DNA from: Planococcus lenghuensis
GTDB lineage: Bacteria > Bacillota > Bacilli > Bacillales_A > Planococcaceae
NCBI RefSeq assembly: GCF_001999905.1
Contig: NZ_CP019640.1
Location: 515,001 to 579,000, forward strand
Length of the DNA: 64,000 nucleotides
Direction of reading: 5' to 3'
This document shows, piece by piece, positions 11,307-21,279 of the stretch. Numbering within the stretch: position 1 is the first letter of the stretch; every line of letters begins with the position of its first letter. The position numbers were made by a program, and so were the translations under genes. The notes under the pieces were generated by a model. It did not search any database, was not told where the DNA came from, and worked only from the letters and a program-made list of their open reading frames with translations.

Positions 11307-11498
11307 ATGATGCCAGGCCCGCTTAGTTTGATTATTATTGCGATTGTTGCCCTGATCATCTTCGGTCCAAAGAAACTGCCTGAATTCGGAAAAGCATTCG
11401 GTTCATCGCTGCGTGAGTTCAAGAATGCCACCAAAGGGCTGATTGACGACGAAGACGAACCAGTGAAGAAGAAAGACGACCAAAAAGAAGTAAAGTAA
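11307..11498 (+). CDS. tatA: Sec-independent protein translocase subunit TatA
   Basis: Pore-forming component of the twin-arginine export system for folded proteins. 63 aa: one N-terminal membrane helix (about residues 5-20), the conserved FGPKKLPE hinge, an amphipathic helix (GKAFGSSLREFKNATKGL) and an acidic/basic tail. ATG at 11307 follows AGGAGG by 8 nt. Seven bases separate it from tatC, so the pair forms a minimal TatAC system as in B. subtilis. The TnpB element upstream could have displaced its original promoter; TAGAAT near 11272 is a possible -10 box. Confidence 0.95.
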   Translation: MMPGPLSLIIIAIVALIIFGPKKLPEFGKAFGSSLREFKNATKGLIDDEDEPVKKKDDQKEVK

Positions 11499-11505
11499 GG
11501 ATGTC

Positions 11506-12288
11506 ATGTTAATGAAGCAAAACGATATGACGCTGGTCGAACACATAGAGGAATTGCGAAAACGGCTAGCGATCATAGTCGTTTTCTTTCTGTTGGCGCT
11601 TGTCGGCAGTTTTTTCCTGGCAGGTCCGCTGATCGAATTCCTGCAGTTCAACGACCATGCGGAAAATCTGGAGCTGAACGCGTTCAAGATCACCGATCCG
11701 CTCCGGATTTACCTTCAAGTCATGATGGTGCTCTCTCTCATTATAACGTCCCCGGTCATTCTGTATCAGCTGTGGGCATTTGTCAGCCCGGGGCTCCTGG
11801 ATCAGGAACGGCGGGCGACACTGAGCTACATTCCATTTTCCGTTCTGCTGTTTCTCGGCGGAATCGCTTTTGGCTATTTTATCTTGTTTCCGTACGCCAT
11901 CGGGTTCATGCTGCAGATTTCAGACAGCATGGACATCGTGGAAACGATCGGCATCACCGAATACTTTACGTTTCTGTTCCAGATGACCTTGCCGTTCGGT
12001 GTGGTATTCCAGCTGCCCGTGCTGATGCTGTTCCTGACGCGACTCGGCATCCTGACGCCGATGCAGATGGTGAAGTCACGCAAGTACGCGTATTTCATTC
12101 TTGTTGTCGTTGCGGCGTTCATCACACCGCCGGATATCTTTTCGCATCTCATGGTCACCGTGCCACTCATCCTGCTGTATGAAATGAGCATTGTGATCGC
12201 CCGGGCCGGCTACCGCAAATTCCTGCGGGCCGAACAGCAGCAAGTAATCGAAGAACAACAGGAAGAGGCTGTCCTCAAACGCGGATAA
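11506..12288 (+). CDS. tatC: Sec-independent protein translocase subunit TatC
   Basis: Twin-arginine signal-peptide receptor in the membrane. 260 aa, with the family's N-terminal MTLVEHIEELRKRL and six predicted membrane segments; PFG.VFQLPVL near residue 165 and FITPPDIFSHL near 205 are typical. The start is either ATG 11506 or ATG 11512; AAGG at 11497 fits the second slightly better in spacing. Operon partner of tatA. Ends in a terminator that also serves the opposing gene. Confidence 0.95.
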   Translation: MLMKQNDMTLVEHIEELRKRLAIIVVFFLLALVGSFFLAGPLIEFLQFNDHAENLELNAFKITDPLRIYLQVMMVLSLIITSPVILYQLWAFVSPGLLDQERRATLSYIPFSVLLFLGGIAFGYFILFPYAIGFMLQISDSMDIVETIGITEYFTFLFQMTLPFGVVFQLPVLMLFLTRLGILTPMQMVKSRKYAYFILVVVAAFITPPDIFSHLMVTVPLILLYEMSIVIARAGYRKFLRAEQQQVIEEQQEEAVLKRG

Positions 12289-12313
12289 ACGCGTGAGGGA
12301 CAGCCTCTTTTTT
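12264..12313. terminator. Bidirectional terminator between tatC and the CPBP gene
   Basis: Stem GAGGCTGTCC..TCA / TGAGGGACAGCCTC, with TTTTTT on the plus side. It overlaps the end of tatC. Confidence 0.85.
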
Positions 12314-12315
12314 CA

Positions 12316-13065
12316 TTATTGCAGCCGCTGAATTTCCTCCAGCTGCCGCATGAAATTTTCAATCCGGTCAATGTTCAGCTGAATGAGCATAACATAACTG
12401 TTTAAGAGCACATGTGCAATGATCGGCGTCAGGAGCCGCTTTGTCTTCTGATACAGGAATGCCAGAATCAGACCGGTGGTGAAATACAGCAGCAGGTGAA
12501 CGAATTCCATATGGACGGCAGCGAAGGCGAGTGCACTGATCGCTGTGGCGAGCCAGAAATTCATCGTCTGATTCAAGGAGCCGAAAATGACACGCCGGAA
12601 AATCAATTCTTCCAGAATCGGGCCGAACAGCACGACGGCGATGATCATGATGGGTGCAGCCGCCGCAACCATTGCAATACTGGCTGTATTTTCAGAGCCG
12701 GGTTCAATGCCGAAAGCCACTTCAATGATAGCGGCAAGCGACTGACCGACAAGGAGCAGGAAAAAGCCGAGCACACCCCAGCCGATGGCAGCCCAGATAC
12801 TGGATTCTTTACCTTGCCAAATATCAAAGAAACGCTTATCGCGGAAAATCAGGAAAATGATGACGAGCAGACCAAGCCCGAACGTGATGAATGTGACCCA
12901 GCCGGCTGCTGCAAACCGGGCAGCTTCCGCGCTCAATTCCTGGCCAAGAAAATAATTGTGGAGCGGGATAATCAGGAAGATTCCCGAAAGCTGGGCGATG
13001 AAATAAACAAGCAAAACATACAGCGCCGTGCGCCGTTTCCGTCTGGGAGAATATTGTTTAGCCAT
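12316..13065 (-). CDS. CPBP family intramembrane metalloprotease (YdiL-like)
   Basis: An Abi/CPBP-type membrane protein of 249 aa with about seven hydrophobic helices. The three catalytic signatures are present: EELIFRR, FAAVHMEF (F-x3-H) and HVLLNSY (H-x3-N). The basic N-terminus MAKQYSPRRKRR suggests an inside start. It occupies the place of B. subtilis ydiL, between tatC and groES, and points away from groES. The substrate is unknown; the family includes CaaX-type and bacteriocin self-immunity proteases. Confidence 0.87.
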   Translation of the reverse strand: MAKQYSPRRKRRTALYVLLVYFIAQLSGIFLIIPLHNYFLGQELSAEAARFAAAGWVTFITFGLGLLVIIFLIFRDKRFFDIWQGKESSIWAAIGWGVLGFFLLLVGQSLAAIIEVAFGIEPGSENTASIAMVAAAAPIMIIAVVLFGPILEELIFRRVIFGSLNQTMNFWLATAISALAFAAVHMEFVHLLLYFTTGLILAFLYQKTKRLLTPIIAHVLLNSYVMLIQLNIDRIENFMRQLEEIQRLQ

Positions 13066-13195
13066 GTGTGATTCCTTTCCTGTCTAAAGTTCTTTTCTTT
13101 CATTGTAGAGGTTTCACAAGAGAGCCGCAAAGATAAAAAATTTTTCAGCTTCCCGCTTGCAAATGGAGAATGAAATCAGTAAACTGATAATTGGA

Positions 13196-13222
13196 TTAGC
13201 ACTCACGACTAAAGAGTGCTAA
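13196..13222 (+). promoter_or_regulatory. CIRCE operator (HrcA binding site)
   Basis: A perfect TTAGCACTC-N9-GAGTGCTAA inverted repeat 38 nt before groES, just after a TGATAAT -10-like sequence. It implies HrcA repression released by heat stress. Confidence 0.97.
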
Positions 13223-13260
13223 CAAACTTACATTCATTAATTTTGAGGAGGGTGTTTCAA

Positions 13261-13545
13261 TTGTTAAAACCATTGGGAGATCGTGTTGTCATCGAGCTCG
13301 TCGAAGCGGAAGAGAAAACTTCCAGCGGAATTGTCCTGCCGGGTTCAGCCCAGGAAAAGCCGCAAGAAGGAAAAGTCATCGCAGTCGGAGCCGGTGCGTT
13401 GCTGGATAACGGACAGCGCGGTGAAATGGAAGTTAAAGAAGGCGACCGGATCATCTTCTCGAAGTATGCAGGAACTGAAGTGAAATCTGACGGCAATGAA
13501 TATTTAATCTTACGCGAAAGTGATATTCTCGCAGTACTCGGTTAA
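13261..13545 (+). CDS. groES: Co-chaperonin GroES
   Basis: Ten-kDa lid of the GroEL folding chamber. It is 94 aa from TTG 13261 ([11 protein letters not shown]), exactly the usual length. TTG was chosen because GAGGAGG lies 9 nt upstream; longer readings would begin inside the CIRCE operator. The mobile loop ([19 protein letters not shown], about residues 16-34) and the terminal DILAVLG are conserved. First gene of the bicistronic groESL operon. Confidence 0.97.
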   Translation: MLKPLGDRVVIELVEAEEKTSSGIVLPGSAQEKPQEGKVIAVGAGALLDNGQRGEMEVKEGDRIIFSKYAGTEVKSDGNEYLILRESDILAVLG

Positions 13546-15204
<1,659 letters not shown>

Positions 15205-15221
15205 GCCATTCTTTAAAATTT

Positions 15222-15264
15222 AAAAGCGTCAATTCCACGATCAGTGGAGTTGACGCTTTTTTTG
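15222..15264 (+). terminator. groESL terminator
   Basis: Stem AAAAGCGTCAATTCCAC / GTGGAGTTGACGCTTTT followed by T's. Confidence 0.93.
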
Positions 15265-15530
15265 CATAAGGAAACAAATCGTTTAGCCGGCGGCATATGA
15301 AAGAGACGGCCGAAAAGTAACAAAACGAATTAGAGTTGTACAGCTGAAACGTGTTCAGAGCCCGCCGCTTTTCATAAACGCGGGACTCATGTAAACTGTA
15401 TAAGGTTAAGAAATAATGAAATGCTGTTACAAAGCTATTGAATAATTCTGCGTTCCAATATAGAGATAACAAGAAAGTCCGGATGAAGACCTGGCCTTGC
15501 ATCCTCTAATGAAAGGATAAGATTTCGACT

Positions 15531-16502
15531 ATGAAAGAGAATTTTTGGCGTGATCTGCCGCGTCCGTTTTTTGTGTTGGCACCGATGGAAGATGTGACGA
15601 ATGTTGTATTCCGTCATGTAGTGGCTGCAGCAGCGCGGCCGGATGTGTTTTTTACGGAGTTTACGAATACGGAAAGCTATTGTCACCCGGAAGGAATCTT
15701 CAGTGTGCGGGGACGACTGACGTTTACAGAAGACGAGCAGCCGATGGTGGCGCATATATGGGGCAATAAACCAGAGCATTTCCGGGACATGAGTATCGGC
15801 ATGGCGAAGCAAGGCTTCAAAGGTGTCGACATCAATATGGGCTGTCCGGTTCCGAATGTGGCTTCAAAAGGAAAAGGCAGCGGGTTGATCAATTATCCGG
15901 ATAATGCTGCTGATATCATCCAGGCAGCGAAAGCGGGCGGCTTGCCGGTCAGTGTGAAGACGCGTCTCGGCTATACCGACGTGGATGAATGGCGCGGCTG
16001 GCTGCGGCACGTATTGGAGCAAGACGTCGCCAATCTGTCGATTCACCTGCGTACCCGAAAAGAAATGAGCGCCGTTCCTGCGCATTGGGAACTGATTCCG
16101 GAAATCATGGAACTTCGGGATGAAGTGGCGCCGGATACACTGATCACAATTAATGGAGATATTCCTGATCGCCAGACCGGCCTGGAACTGGCCAATAAAT
16201 ACGGCGTCGATGGCGTCATGATCGGCCGGGGGATTTTCCATAATCCGTTCGCTTTTGAAAAAGAGCCGAAAGAGCACAGTCCCGAGGAGTTGTTTGATCT
16301 CCTGCGGCTGCATCTTGATCTGCATGACAAGTATTCCACAGACATCGAGCCGATTGCATTCAAACCGCTCCGCCGCTTCTTTAAAATTTATGTCCGTGGC
16401 ATCCGAGGAGCCGGGGAATTGCGGAATCAATTGATGCATACCGAGTCGACGGATGAAGTCCGGGCATTGCTGCAGGAATTCGAAGCTCTAAGCAGCGTAT
16501 AA
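15531..16502 (+). CDS. tRNA-dihydrouridine synthase (YfjN-like)
   Basis: An FMN enzyme that reduces specific uridines in tRNA to dihydrouridine using NADPH. 323 aa, TIM-barrel. The N-terminal [11 protein letters not shown], the active-site Cys in [11 protein letters not shown], the conserved VKTRLGY and the phosphate-binding [11 protein letters not shown] are all visible. It resembles B. subtilis YfjN more than DusB, as judged from ESYCHPEG and [15 protein letters not shown] 15531 is preceded by AAAGGA at 8-10 nt. Monocistronic; the 266 bp between the groESL terminator and this gene hold no other gene. Confidence 0.93.
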   Translation: MKENFWRDLPRPFFVLAPMEDVTNVVFRHVVAAAARPDVFFTEFTNTESYCHPEGIFSVRGRLTFTEDEQPMVAHIWGNKPEHFRDMSIGMAKQGFKGVDINMGCPVPNVASKGKGSGLINYPDNAADIIQAAKAGGLPVSVKTRLGYTDVDEWRGWLRHVLEQDVANLSIHLRTRKEMSAVPAHWELIPEIMELRDEVAPDTLITINGDIPDRQTGLELANKYGVDGVMIGRGIFHNPFAFEKEPKEHSPEELFDLLRLHLDLHDKYSTDIEPIAFKPLRRFFKIYVRGIRGAGELRNQLMHTESTDEVRALLQEFEALSSV

Positions 16503-16532
16503 AGCGTGGCTGAAGTGACAGGAGAATAAGAG

Positions 16533-16575
16533 AGACTATCCATGGATTCATGAAATCCAAGGGTGGTCTTTTTTG
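16533..16575 (+). terminator. Terminator after the dus gene
   Basis: Stem AGACTATCCATGGATT / AATCC.AGGGTGGTCT followed by TTTTT. Confidence 0.8.
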
Positions 16576-16653
16576 CGTTAATTGGAAGTGGGGTTATCAT
16601 GAAGCAGGAAATCTTTTACCAAGTGTCGAAAGGGGAGTGGGAGGTGATGCACA

Positions 16654-17142
16654 ATGACGAGGACAGATAACACCGTGGGAACCATGCTTCAAATTGCAGG
16701 AATTTTGATTGTGATCATTAATGCATTCAGAGCGCTGTTTGCCTTCAGCGTCTTCGGAGGCACCGTCGCTTTCGAGATATTTTTACAGGGAGTCATGTTT
16801 GGCGTACTCTTCATCGGTTTCGGAGAAGCCCTGAAGCTTCTGCAGGGATTATTCAATCAAGGGGAACCGGAACCCCCGCAAGTGGTGAAACCGCTGGCGG
16901 AAGGTGAAAGACTGGTACATAAAACGGATGAAAACGAAGTATCGGCAGCTGTGAAAAACCGAGTCACGGAGTTTTACGCGAAGCGGGGATTAGCCGTTGA
17001 TGAAGTCGAAGGGACGCCATATGAAGGATATGTAATCGTCCACCGGGAGGGGAACCGGGATATCGTCGACCTGAACGGTTTCAAACCGGAAATCTTAGCT
17101 GCTTCAGAAGTAGAGCGACATCCCGATTTAAAAGAGCTCTGA
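16654..17142 (+). CDS. Membrane protein of unknown function
   Basis: 162 aa that I do not recognise. Two hydrophobic helices lie at about residues 12-35 and 38-62, joined by a very short turn, so the protein is a hairpin in the membrane. The C-terminal 95 residues are charged and probably cytoplasmic, with an unannotated small domain (AVKNRVTEFYAKRGLAVDEVEG). ATG 16654 follows GGGAGGTGATG. Stands alone between two terminators. Confidence 0.8.
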   Translation: MTRTDNTVGTMLQIAGILIVIINAFRALFAFSVFGGTVAFEIFLQGVMFGVLFIGFGEALKLLQGLFNQGEPEPPQVVKPLAEGERLVHKTDENEVSAAVKNRVTEFYAKRGLAVDEVEGTPYEGYVIVHREGNRDIVDLNGFKPEILAASEVERHPDLKEL

Positions 17143-17173
17143 CAGTCGCGTAAATAGTATACTTATATTGTTT

Positions 17174-17214
17174 CCACATTCCGGCATCCTCTTTTTTGGA
17201 ATGTGGATTTTTTT
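17174..17214 (+). terminator. Terminator
   Basis: Stem CCACATTCC / GGAATGTGG with a 15-nt loop, then ATTTTTTT. It closes the preceding membrane-protein gene. The stretch 17215-17479 shows no gene. Confidence 0.8.
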
Positions 17215-17479
17215 GGTAATTTCGAGGTGTTCGAGTATCAATAATTCTTTCTTAGTCCGTCAAGCAGTATTCCTTGCCTCCCCGCTGCATTACCACTATA
17301 ATACGAGAGGCCGAACCCCTTCAGTAAAGAAGAGGGGCTTTATTTTTTGTTCAAAAATGATGGCGCATTGTGTACTCCGTGTTGACTGAATGCTTGGGTT
17401 TAGAAAGACCCGTTTTGAAATAAAAGTTTGAACGCAGTCATTTTGTAACCAGAAACATATGGAAGATGGGAGCGGTAAA

Positions 17480-18325
17480 GTGAATAAAGCACGTAATTTA
17501 GCGATCATTTTCGCTGCAGCGATTCTCCTCGGTGTGGCGTTTAACTTATTTTTACTGCCGCACGAGATTTTGGCGGGCGGCATCACTGGGATCGCGATGA
17601 TTTTCAGTTTGCTGACACCGATCAACGGGGGGTTCTGGCTCATCGTCCTGAACATCCCGATTCTCATCCTCGGCTGGATGAAGCTCGGTAAAGCGTTTAT
17701 TGGCTACAGTGTCTTTTCAGTTGCTGTGACATCTATTGCGATGTTGTATATCCCGGTAATGAAGATAACGGACGACGTTCTGTTATCATCCGTTTTCGGC
17801 GGTGTTCTGGTCGGTGTCGCAGCTGGTGTCATCGTTCGATTCGGCGGCTCGACAGGCGGCTTCGATATCGTTGGTCTTTTATTGACAATGAAGCGGGATC
17901 TTCCGCTCGGCGCGCTTGTGTTCGTGCTGAACAGCGGCGTGGTCTTCATTTCCGGTTTTATCTTTTCGTGGGAACTTGCCATGTATACGATGGCTTCGAT
18001 TTATATTTCCGGCCTGGTTGTTGACCGGATCCACACACGCCATATCAAACTCACACTGATGGTTGTGACATATAAGGGCGAAGCGGTCAAAAAGGAATTG
18101 CTCGATAATCTGTATCGCGGAATCACAGTGGTGGACGGAGAAGGCGCTTATTCAGCAGCAAAGCTAAAAGTGCTGTACAGTGTCATCAGCCGCTATGAGC
18201 TTTCTTATGTCCGCCCGTTAATCAAAAACATCGACCCGCATGCATTTGTCAGTGTCAGTGAGACGATGGAAGTTATGGGGAATTTCAGAAGAGACAGTAA
18301 CTTTCAGAAGAAACAAATCAGTTAA
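17480..18325 (+). CDS. YitT family membrane protein (DUF161/DUF2179)
   Basis: A Bacillales membrane protein family without firm biochemical role. 281 aa from GTG 17480, chosen because GGGAG lies 7 nt before it; an ATG at 17459 has no such site. Five or so membrane helices fill residues 5-175, with the family's GGITGIAMI and RFGGSTGGFDIV motifs. The C-terminal DUF2179 domain (LMVVTYKGEAVKKELLDNL, GITVVDGEGAYS) follows in the cytoplasm. Single gene with its own terminator. Confidence 0.92.
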   Translation: MNKARNLAIIFAAAILLGVAFNLFLLPHEILAGGITGIAMIFSLLTPINGGFWLIVLNIPILILGWMKLGKAFIGYSVFSVAVTSIAMLYIPVMKITDDVLLSSVFGGVLVGVAAGVIVRFGGSTGGFDIVGLLLTMKRDLPLGALVFVLNSGVVFISGFIFSWELAMYTMASIYISGLVVDRIHTRHIKLTLMVVTYKGEAVKKELLDNLYRGITVVDGEGAYSAAKLKVLYSVISRYELSYVRPLIKNIDPHAFVSVSETMEVMGNFRRDSNFQKKQIS

Positions 18326-18327
18326 AA

Positions 18328-18363
18328 GAAGCTGCGTCAGAATTTTTCTGGCGCAGCTTTTTC
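18328..18363 (+). terminator. Terminator of the yitT-like gene
   Basis: Stem AAGCTGCGTCAGAA / TCTGGCGCAGCTT followed by T's. Confidence 0.88.
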
Positions 18364-18483
18364 CGTGGTGTAGACCGGTAAGTGCAAACTGACGTTCACC
18401 GGCAACAATTCAGAAGCCGGTGCGTCATCATTCAGGCATTTTCACGGGTCGGACAATGACAAAACGACATCTCCCGAATAAGT

Positions 18484-18530
18484 AAAAAGGAGCCATGCGT
18501 CAGTATCAAACTGACGCATGGCTTTCTTTT
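18484..18530. terminator. Bidirectional terminator before the LysM gene end
   Basis: Perfect stem AGCCATGCGTCAGT / ACTGACGCATGGCT with a 5-nt loop. The minus strand has TTTTT after it, so it ends the LysM gene. Confidence 0.85.
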
Positions 18531-18566
18531 CTACTTTTTATTGTTAAATTTCTATGCTTTTAATGG

Positions 18567-19280
18567 TTATTGAACTCTTACTTCTGAACCGATTTGAAGC
18601 GTGTACGGATCGATGCCAGGGTTCAAATCATATAATTCATCGAGTGTCAGGTTCTTGTGCAGGTTGGCAATGCTGTACAGCGTTTCACCTGGCTCTACGG
18701 TGTGGTACATTTCCGTACTGTCAGGCGTGCCGCTGACTCTTACTTCTGAGCCGATCTGAAGATTGTACGGATCGATGCCAGGGTTCAAATCATATAATTC
18801 ATCGAGTGTCAGGTTCTCGTGCAGATTGGCAATGCTGTACAGCGTTTCACCCGGCTGAACCGTGTGGAATGTTTCCGTGCTGTCAGGAGTGCCGCTGACT
18901 CTTACTTCTGAGCCGATCTGCAGATTGTACGGATCGATGCCCGGATTCAGTTCATACAATTCATCGAGTGTCAGGTTCTTGTGCAGGTTGGCAATGCTGT
19001 ACAGCGTTTCACCCGGCTCTACTGTATGGAACGTTTCTCTTGTGCTGCCAGGAGTGCTGCTAATAATCACTTCTGAACCGATTTGCAGGTTATAAGCGTC
19101 AATTCCCGGATTAAGGGCATATAAGTCATCTACGGTGATATCTGGACGCTCTTGGGTAATGCCCCATAATGTATCTCCGGCTTCAATTGTAAATGTGTGA
19201 CTGTTGGCTAATGCTCCGCTTCCGCCGGCAAGCATTCCTAAAGCGAGGGCAGGTGCTAAGACTTTTGAAACTTTCTTCAT
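18567..19280 (-). CDS. Secreted protein with four LysM domains
   Basis: 237 aa. A signal peptide (about residues 1-25, KVLAPALALGMLAGGSGALA) precedes four LysM peptidoglycan-binding repeats, each of the form HTVEPGETLYSIANLHKNLTLDELYxLNPGID. The last three are nearly identical and spaced 54 aa (162 bp) apart; the first is more diverged. No catalytic domain follows, so it is a wall-binding protein or an adaptor, not a recognisable hydrolase. The start ATG has GGAGGAG 9 nt upstream. Upstream 19281-19491 is AT-rich and promoter-like for both directions. Confidence 0.9.
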   Translation of the reverse strand: MKKVSKVLAPALALGMLAGGSGALANSHTFTIEAGDTLWGITQERPDITVDDLYALNPGIDAYNLQIGSEVIISSTPGSTRETFHTVEPGETLYSIANLHKNLTLDELYELNPGIDPYNLQIGSEVRVSGTPDSTETFHTVQPGETLYSIANLHENLTLDELYDLNPGIDPYNLQIGSEVRVSGTPDSTEMYHTVEPGETLYSIANLHKNLTLDELYDLNPGIDPYTLQIGSEVRVQ

Positions 19281-19491
19281 CTTAAGATCTCCTCCTTTTT
19301 TAGGTCTCTATTCAACGTATACCTCTCATTCTCTGTATAAAACATAAATCGGTATAATAAATAGTTCTAAATAAATGGTTTAATTTTCTATTAAGTAGTA
19401 CAATAATACTTATTAAACTATTTGGAATTATTTTATTATAACAATTGCGTTAAGTTTGGTAAAATACCCGAAAAGAAAGGAAGTGTGCAGA

Positions 19492-19728
19492 ATGGCAACA
19501 GAAAAGCAGTACCGGGTCATTTATCATTTAGGTGGGGAAGTGAAAGCCGTCGATCTCGTGAAGGCGGATACTGCTAAAGAAGCAGCTTGCAATTTGGATT
19601 GCGGTGAAACGAAAACATTTATCGGTGAAAACAATGTATTTTATAAATTTCGTATGGAAGACGTAAAAATGATCAGCGTCGAAAAACTTGAAGACGATAA
19701 TTCTGTTGGCAATAAAGCATTTCTATAG
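19492..19728 (+). CDS. Small conserved-looking protein of unknown function
   Basis: 78 aa from ATG 19492 (MATEKQYRVIYHLGG), which has AAGGAAG 8 nt before it. A beta-alpha pattern is suggested (YRVIYHL..EVKAVDLVKADTAKEAACNL), like a small single-domain fold. No signal peptide or membrane helix. I do not recognise it. It is divergent from the LysM gene and followed by a terminator. Confidence 0.65.
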   Translation: MATEKQYRVIYHLGGEVKAVDLVKADTAKEAACNLDCGETKTFIGENNVFYKFRMEDVKMISVEKLEDDNSVGNKAFL

Positions 19729-19841
19729 AATGGATGCTGAACCGGGAACTGCTATGAGGATGTCCTGCCGATTGGCAGAGGCGATTGAAAAGAAGGGATA
19801 CGCTCCTTGAAAAACCGTTTATCGGAAAATAGCTTGTGCTG

Positions 19842-19873
19842 TACCATGAACTGGGTGTTCATGGTATTTTTTT
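19842..19873 (+). terminator. Terminator
   Basis: Stem TACCATGAAC / GTTCATGGTA, then TTTTTTT. It resembles the terminators at 31726 and 61588, which also precede 21-bp repeat arrays. Confidence 0.85.
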
Positions 19874-19892
19874 ATGCGTATTTCTACGCGTC

Positions 19893-19976
19893 TAACGGTG
19901 AATGCATCAGCGTCTCATCATGTCTTGCGCCGCCTGGCAGTAAATTCAACCATCTTTAATCGGTTTAAGCAAGAAC
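19893..19976 (+). repeat. Decayed 21-bp repeat array (about four units)
   Basis: In 21-bp register the units contain GGTGAATGCA, a poorly matching unit, GTAAATTCA and a TTAATCG unit. The second half of the motif and the terminal TTAATC unit agree with the clear arrays elsewhere, but two units fit badly. It lies between two genes of the same direction, unlike the clear arrays. Nothing else is seen in 19977-20134. Confidence 0.35.
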
Positions 19977-20134
19977 CGGCACCTATCGGATGGAATAAAG
20001 CATAGAATTAACGAAATATGATGAAGAATGCTAAAACTCCTTCTTTTCGGGCTTATATTGTCCCTTCTAATTTGTTACTATTGTCATAACACGGAATAAA
20101 AATTAAAAAATTCAAAAATTATCGGGGGGATTCA

Positions 20135-21175
20135 ATGGCAACCAGTTATGTCCTCACAGGATCATATGCCTCTAAAGAAGAAGCGGGAATCAAATTATGG
20201 CAATTCGAGGAATCTGACGGCACATTGACAGAACTTCAAGGAATTGAAGGAGTGGAGCGGCCATCATTCATCGCTGTCCATCCAAACAGGATGAGCTTTG
20301 TTACTGCGAGTGAAACAGCTGATGGAGAGCTGGTTGCCTTTCGCTTGTATGGTTTTGAAAATGAAGTGTCGGAAATCAACCGGCAAAAGACAGGCGGCGA
20401 TCATCCGGCACACGTCTGTATTGATGAAGCCGGCGAATGGGTGCTGTCGGTCAATTACTCCGGTGCGACGGTCAATGTCTTCCCGCTCCACGGAAACGGA
20501 TCGATCGGTGAAATGACTGACGCCGTCATACATAAAGGACAAGGACCGGATAAAGAGCGGCAGGACGCGGCACATCCGCATTCCGTCCGGCAAATTCCAA
20601 AGACCAATCTCTTTTTGGTGGCGGATCTTGGAACAGATCGCATCATGTCTTACCGTCTTGACCGGACGAATGGGAAATTATCCTTGGTTTCCCGAAACCG
20701 GACAGCGCCGGGCGCCGGGCCTCGGCATATGGCGTTTCATCCGTTTGAATCGATTGTATACGCACTCGGCGAATTAGATTCAACACTCACGGTTTATAAA
20801 TGGGACAGAGAAGGCGTGCTGAATAACCTGCAGGCAGTTCCGCTATTGCCGGCCGATTATCAAGGCGACAATACAAGTGCTGAAGTGACTGTGTCGAAAG
20901 ACGGGAAGTTTGTCTATGCATCCAACCGGGGGCACGACAGTATCGCGGCTTTCACCGTGCAGGAAAATGGAACGCTCACACCATTGGCTTTCACAGCAAG
21001 CGGCGGAGCTGGTCCGCGTCATTTCACGCTCATCCCGGGGCAGCCCTGGCTGATCGCAGCCAACGAAAAGTCCGATTCACTTGCCGTGCTCCGGATTGAC
21101 CCGTCCGGTGTGCCGCAGCCTGCAACGCTTGCTGTTTCAACAAAGGCGCCTGTCTGTGTCCGGGTAGTCGGCTGA
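20135..21175 (+). CDS. Lactonase family protein (6-phosphogluconolactonase-like beta-propeller)
   Basis: 346 aa, cytoplasmic, probably a seven-bladed propeller of the YkgB/Pgl type that hydrolyses 6-phosphogluconolactone. Typical pieces: YVLTGSYAS, RPSFIAVHP, DHPAHVC, DAAHPHSVR, APGAGPRHMAFHP and GAGPRHFTLIP, i.e. the repeated GPRH motifs around the active site. ATG 20135 has TCGGGGGGA upstream. It precedes the glycogen operon by about 100 bp but has no proven link to it. Confidence 0.9.
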   Translation: MATSYVLTGSYASKEEAGIKLWQFEESDGTLTELQGIEGVERPSFIAVHPNRMSFVTASETADGELVAFRLYGFENEVSEINRQKTGGDHPAHVCIDEAGEWVLSVNYSGATVNVFPLHGNGSIGEMTDAVIHKGQGPDKERQDAAHPHSVRQIPKTNLFLVADLGTDRIMSYRLDRTNGKLSLVSRNRTAPGAGPRHMAFHPFESIVYALGELDSTLTVYKWDREGVLNNLQAVPLLPADYQGDNTSAEVTVSKDGKFVYASNRGHDSIAAFTVQENGTLTPLAFTASGGAGPRHFTLIPGQPWLIAANEKSDSLAVLRIDPSGVPQPATLAVSTKAPVCVRVVG

Positions 21176-21279
21176 ATGGCATGGGAGGACCATGATGTGA
21201 CTTGTCGAGTATGTCGGTACAGGGAAGGACTTTCCAACGCTTGATAGAAGTAAGTAAAGAGAAATGGCAGGTGACGGAG

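Noticed and set aside
17168-17389. Open frame of 73 codons after the terminator
   Set aside because: It starts inside the terminator hairpin, with no ribosome site and no family features.
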